Assembly: GCA_021784715.1 (NCBI GenBank)
Contig: JAJYHP010000013.1
Location: 1-14,952 of the forward strand
Direction of reading: 5' to 3'
Length of the DNA: 14,952 bases
Source: a bacterium
Lineage (GTDB): Bacteria; Eremiobacterota; Eremiobacteria; Baltobacterales; Baltobacteraceae
Part shown: piece by piece, positions 13,142 to 14,952 of the stretch
How positions within the stretch are numbered: position 1 is the first letter of the stretch
How the letters are laid out: each line of letters begins with the position of its first letter
Position numbers and translations under genes: made by a program
Notes under the pieces: generated by a model
Databases searched by the model: none
What the model was told of the DNA's origin: nothing
Seen by the model: the letters and a program-made list of their open reading frames with translations, nothing else

Positions 13142-14565
13142 GACGAGACGCGCGGAGCGGAGCGATAGATCGGGAAGTCGCGGAGACTATCGAAGCGCGG
13201 GTCCATCTCGAAAGCGAGATGCGTCGCCGTGCCCGCATGCGCGAGCACCGCCAATGCGCTGCCGCGCTTTCCGAGCGCCGCAAAAGCAAACGCAAGGTCG
13301 TCGCGGCCGACGTCGCGTACGTCGGCGCGCGCGAGTGCGAGTTCGTGCCGTGCCAGCGCGCGTTTTCCTTCGCGCGCGTAGAGATCGGCGAGGAGCGCCG
13401 CACCTTCGTTCCGGCAACTCGCGCAATGTTTCGAAAACGATTCGAAGGTCAGGGCGGCGAGATGATTTTTCCCGAGTGCTTCCTGCGCGAGCCCGACGGT
13501 CGTCAGCGTATCGAACCGATGCGGGTCGAGATCGAACGCTTGATGTGCGTAAGCAATCGCTTGATGGAAATGCCGATCGAAATAGGCCGCCTGCGCGAGC
13601 CACGCCGTCGTCGCGGTCGAGAGCGGATCGAGCCGCGCCGCAACGCGTAAATCGCGATAGCCGGCGGCGGCATCGCCATCGTTGAGCCGGAGGATGCCGA
13701 GCCATTCGCGAGCGGGAGCATCTTTGGGCGTGAGGCGTACGGCTTTCTCCAACAAGCGATTCGCAGCCTGAAAATTACGACGATCCAGCGCGATGGCGCC
13801 GAGCGCGGCGTAGGCTTCGCCGGCACGCGGATCGAGCGCGATCGCTCTCTTCGCGTAGCGGTTCGCCGCCGCGTAATCGCGGGCGGGGATGCCGTAGCCG
13901 TAATCGCCCATCATCGCCTCGGCGGAGGCGAGTGCCTCGTAGCCACGAGGATCGTGGGGCGCGAGGGTGACGACGCGATGGAAATAGGAGAGGCTGCGCA
14001 GCAGGCTCGTCTGGCTCCGCTCGTTCCAGTAATATCGACCGAGCGCGTAGAGCCGCTGTGCGCTCGGCGGCAAGACGCGGGTATGCGCATCGCCTTGGAG
14101 CGCGACCACGCTGAGGCCGAATCCCCCGAGAACGAGCGCGGCGGCGAAGGCCACGGCGGAGGGCAGCCAGCGGCGGCGAGCGACGGGCAGGGCCGCAACG
14201 ACGGGGAGCCCCGCGGCGACGGGCACCGCCGATACCCCAGCCGCGGCCTCCGGGAGCCGCGGGGCGATCGGGGCAACGAAGCGGTATCCCCGGCGGGGGA
14301 GCGTCTCGATCACGTCGCCTTCCCAATGGGTGCGCATCGTCTTGCGAAGGACGTAGATATTCTGCGAGAGGCTCGCTTCCTCGATAAAGCCCTCCGGCCA
14401 GATCCGCTCGAGCAGTTCGCGTTTGGCGAGAATCTCGCCGGGGCGCTCCGCGAGCGCGAGCAGCGTCTCTACCACCTTGGGGCCCAGGGCGAGCTGCGTG
14501 CCGTCCGCGCTGAGGACCAGCCGCTCCACGTCCAGCTCGAACGGGCCGAAAATGAGTCGTTCCAC
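13138..14565 (-). CDS. CadC-like membrane transcription regulator: winged helix, one membrane segment, TPR domain
   Basis: A 475-residue one-component regulator. Residues 1-98 are an OmpR/PhoB-type winged helix (F-G-P-F-E-L-D, E-L-L-E-R-I-W-P, then R-R-G-Y-R-F-V). A single membrane segment follows (about 134-155), then TPR-like helical repeats (about 163-460) that should face outside the cytoplasm, as in CadC. The whole protein has only two cysteines, C381 and C384 in H-C-A-S-C-R, a possible redox-sensitive pair in the outer domain. The start is GTG 14565, with GAGGT upstream and the N-terminal domain beginning at once. Its stop overlaps the GTG start of the AhpD-like selenoprotein by 4 bp, so the regulator and the redox enzyme are coupled. 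Its targets are unknown; it may control its own operon or the divergent gene at 14893. Confidence 0.83.
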   Translation of the reverse strand: MERLIFGPFELDVERLVLSADGTQLALGPKVVETLLALAERPGEILAKRELLERIWPEGFIEEASLSQNIYVLRKTMRTHWEGDVIETLPRRGYRFVAPIAPRLPEAAAGVSAVPVAAGLPVVAALPVARRRWLPSAVAFAAALVLGGFGLSVVALQGDAHTRVLPPSAQRLYALGRYYWNERSQTSLLRSLSYFHRVVTLAPHDPRGYEALASAEAMMGDYGYGIPARDYAAANRYAKRAIALDPRAGEAYAALGAIALDRRNFQAANRLLEKAVRLTPKDAPAREWLGILRLNDGDAAAGYRDLRVAARLDPLSTATTAWLAQAAYFDRHFHQAIAYAHQAFDLDPHRFDTLTTVGLAQEALGKNHLAALTFESFSKHCASCRNEGAALLADLYAREGKRALARHELALARADVRDVGRDDLAFAFAALGKRGSALAVLAHAGTATHLAFEMDPRFDSLRDFPIYRSAPRVSS

Positions 14566-14892
14566 GAAAGTTACCTCACCTATAGTACGCTTGCTTCCAC
14601 CTCAACGTTTCGCTACCCCCGCCCTTTTTGGGGGAGCCCCCGTGGGGAGGCCGCGGGCGAGGGCTTGCCGCGGGCGGCGCTCCCGGCTGCGCCGCAGGCC
14701 GCAGACGTACGTCGCGTTATACTGCACGAAATTTCCCGTATTTGCGCGCGACTGTCACACGTTATTCATCACTCATTCATCTGCAATAATTATTCTTTCG
14801 AGGTGAAACAAATATCGTAGAGCGTGCGTATGAGGGGATGTACGTTAGCGCTGCGATTCGTGCAGAGCGAAACGAAATTGAAAGGGATGTTT
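14566..14892. promoter_or_regulatory. Divergent regulatory region, GC-rich structured then AT-rich
   Basis: No gene is seen in these 327 bases. Near the regulator start, GTACTATAGG on the minus strand may hold a -10 but has no good -35. A GC-rich part (about 14616-14705) can fold, for example CCCCC (14615-14619)/GGGGG, GGGG-GAGC-CCCC and CTGC-GCC-GCAG, and carries two GCCGCGGGCG copies. GACGTACGTC (14704-14713) is a perfect 10-bp palindrome just before TATACT (14718-14723). The rest (14724-14890) is AT-rich and includes AATAAT near 14786; it may be the promoter and leader of the plus-strand gene. Confidence 0.4.
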
Positions 14893-14952
14893 ATGAAAGC
14901 GACTTCGGAATCTACCGCAACGGTAGTCGAAGCAAAAGAGCCGGTAATCTCG
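14893..14952 (+). CDS. Start of an unrecognised gene (first 20 codons, cut by window edge)
   Basis: ATG 14893 is preceded by AAAGGGA (14881-14887) at a normal Shine-Dalgarno distance and opens a frame to the window end. The 20 residues visible begin M-K-A-T-S-E-S-T-A-T-V-V and are polar, without signal peptide or membrane segment. Nothing identifies a family. It is divergent from the CadC-like regulator and could be its target. Confidence 0.5.
   Translation, partial: MKATSESTATVVEAKEPVIS

Noticed and set aside
13138..14565. Recoded genome in which TGA is a sense codon throughout
   Set aside because: TGA ends phaB, phaC, the antitoxin and this regulator at sensible places with 4-bp overlaps, so TGA is a normal stop except at 12992-12994.
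12935..14820. Plus-strand frames opposite the CadC-like regulator and selenoprotein
   Set aside because: Antisense shadows without recognisable domains; the minus-strand genes have clear domain order and key residues.

Overview
This is a GC-rich chromosomal window from a bacterium using the standard code (TGA ends several genes). The sequence alone does not identify the lineage. The mix of a polyhydroxyalkanoate (PHA) operon, paired UbiD/UbiA genes, CadC-like winged-helix/TPR regulators and hairpin-rich intergenic repeats reminds me of poorly cultured soil phyla such as Eremiobacterota, but that is a low-confidence guess.

Left part (1-6400): a VapB/VapC-type toxin-antitoxin pair on the minus strand (toxin cut by the window edge) has an excellent promoter that leaves almost no leader. 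Divergent from it is a tightly overlapping PHA operon: acetoacetyl-CoA reductase (phaB), PHA synthase (phaC) and an XRE regulator. A lower-GC secreted PDZ protein (minus) and a membrane diguanylate cyclase follow. A 260-bp block of tandem repeats and REP-like hairpins precedes a strongly promoted phasin gene with its own terminator. A 17-bp imperfect palindrome recurs just before phaB, at the probable promoter of the diguanylate cyclase and over the -10 of the phasin gene. I read it as the operator of a PHA regulon, with the XRE protein as the natural candidate regulator.

Middle part (6418-12716, all plus): a UbiD-family decarboxylase and a UbiA prenyltransferase (probably late menaquinone synthesis), a Tat-exported solute-binding protein without permease genes here, a PAS-GGDEF protein, and a fusion of a catalytically dead M48 peptidase domain to an RDD membrane domain.

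Right part (12713-14952): on the minus strand a CadC-like membrane transcription regulator overlaps by 4 bp with an AhpD-like gene whose reading frame is interrupted by one TGA. That TGA sits exactly at the second cysteine of the AhpD Cys-x-x-Cys motif and is followed at the right distance by a bacterial SECIS-like hairpin with GG opening the apical loop. The gene is therefore best read as a 142-residue selenoprotein that ordinary gene calling would reduce to a 92-residue C-terminal fragment. This is the most interesting item in the window. A divergent regulatory region and the first 20 codons of an unrecognised gene end the window.
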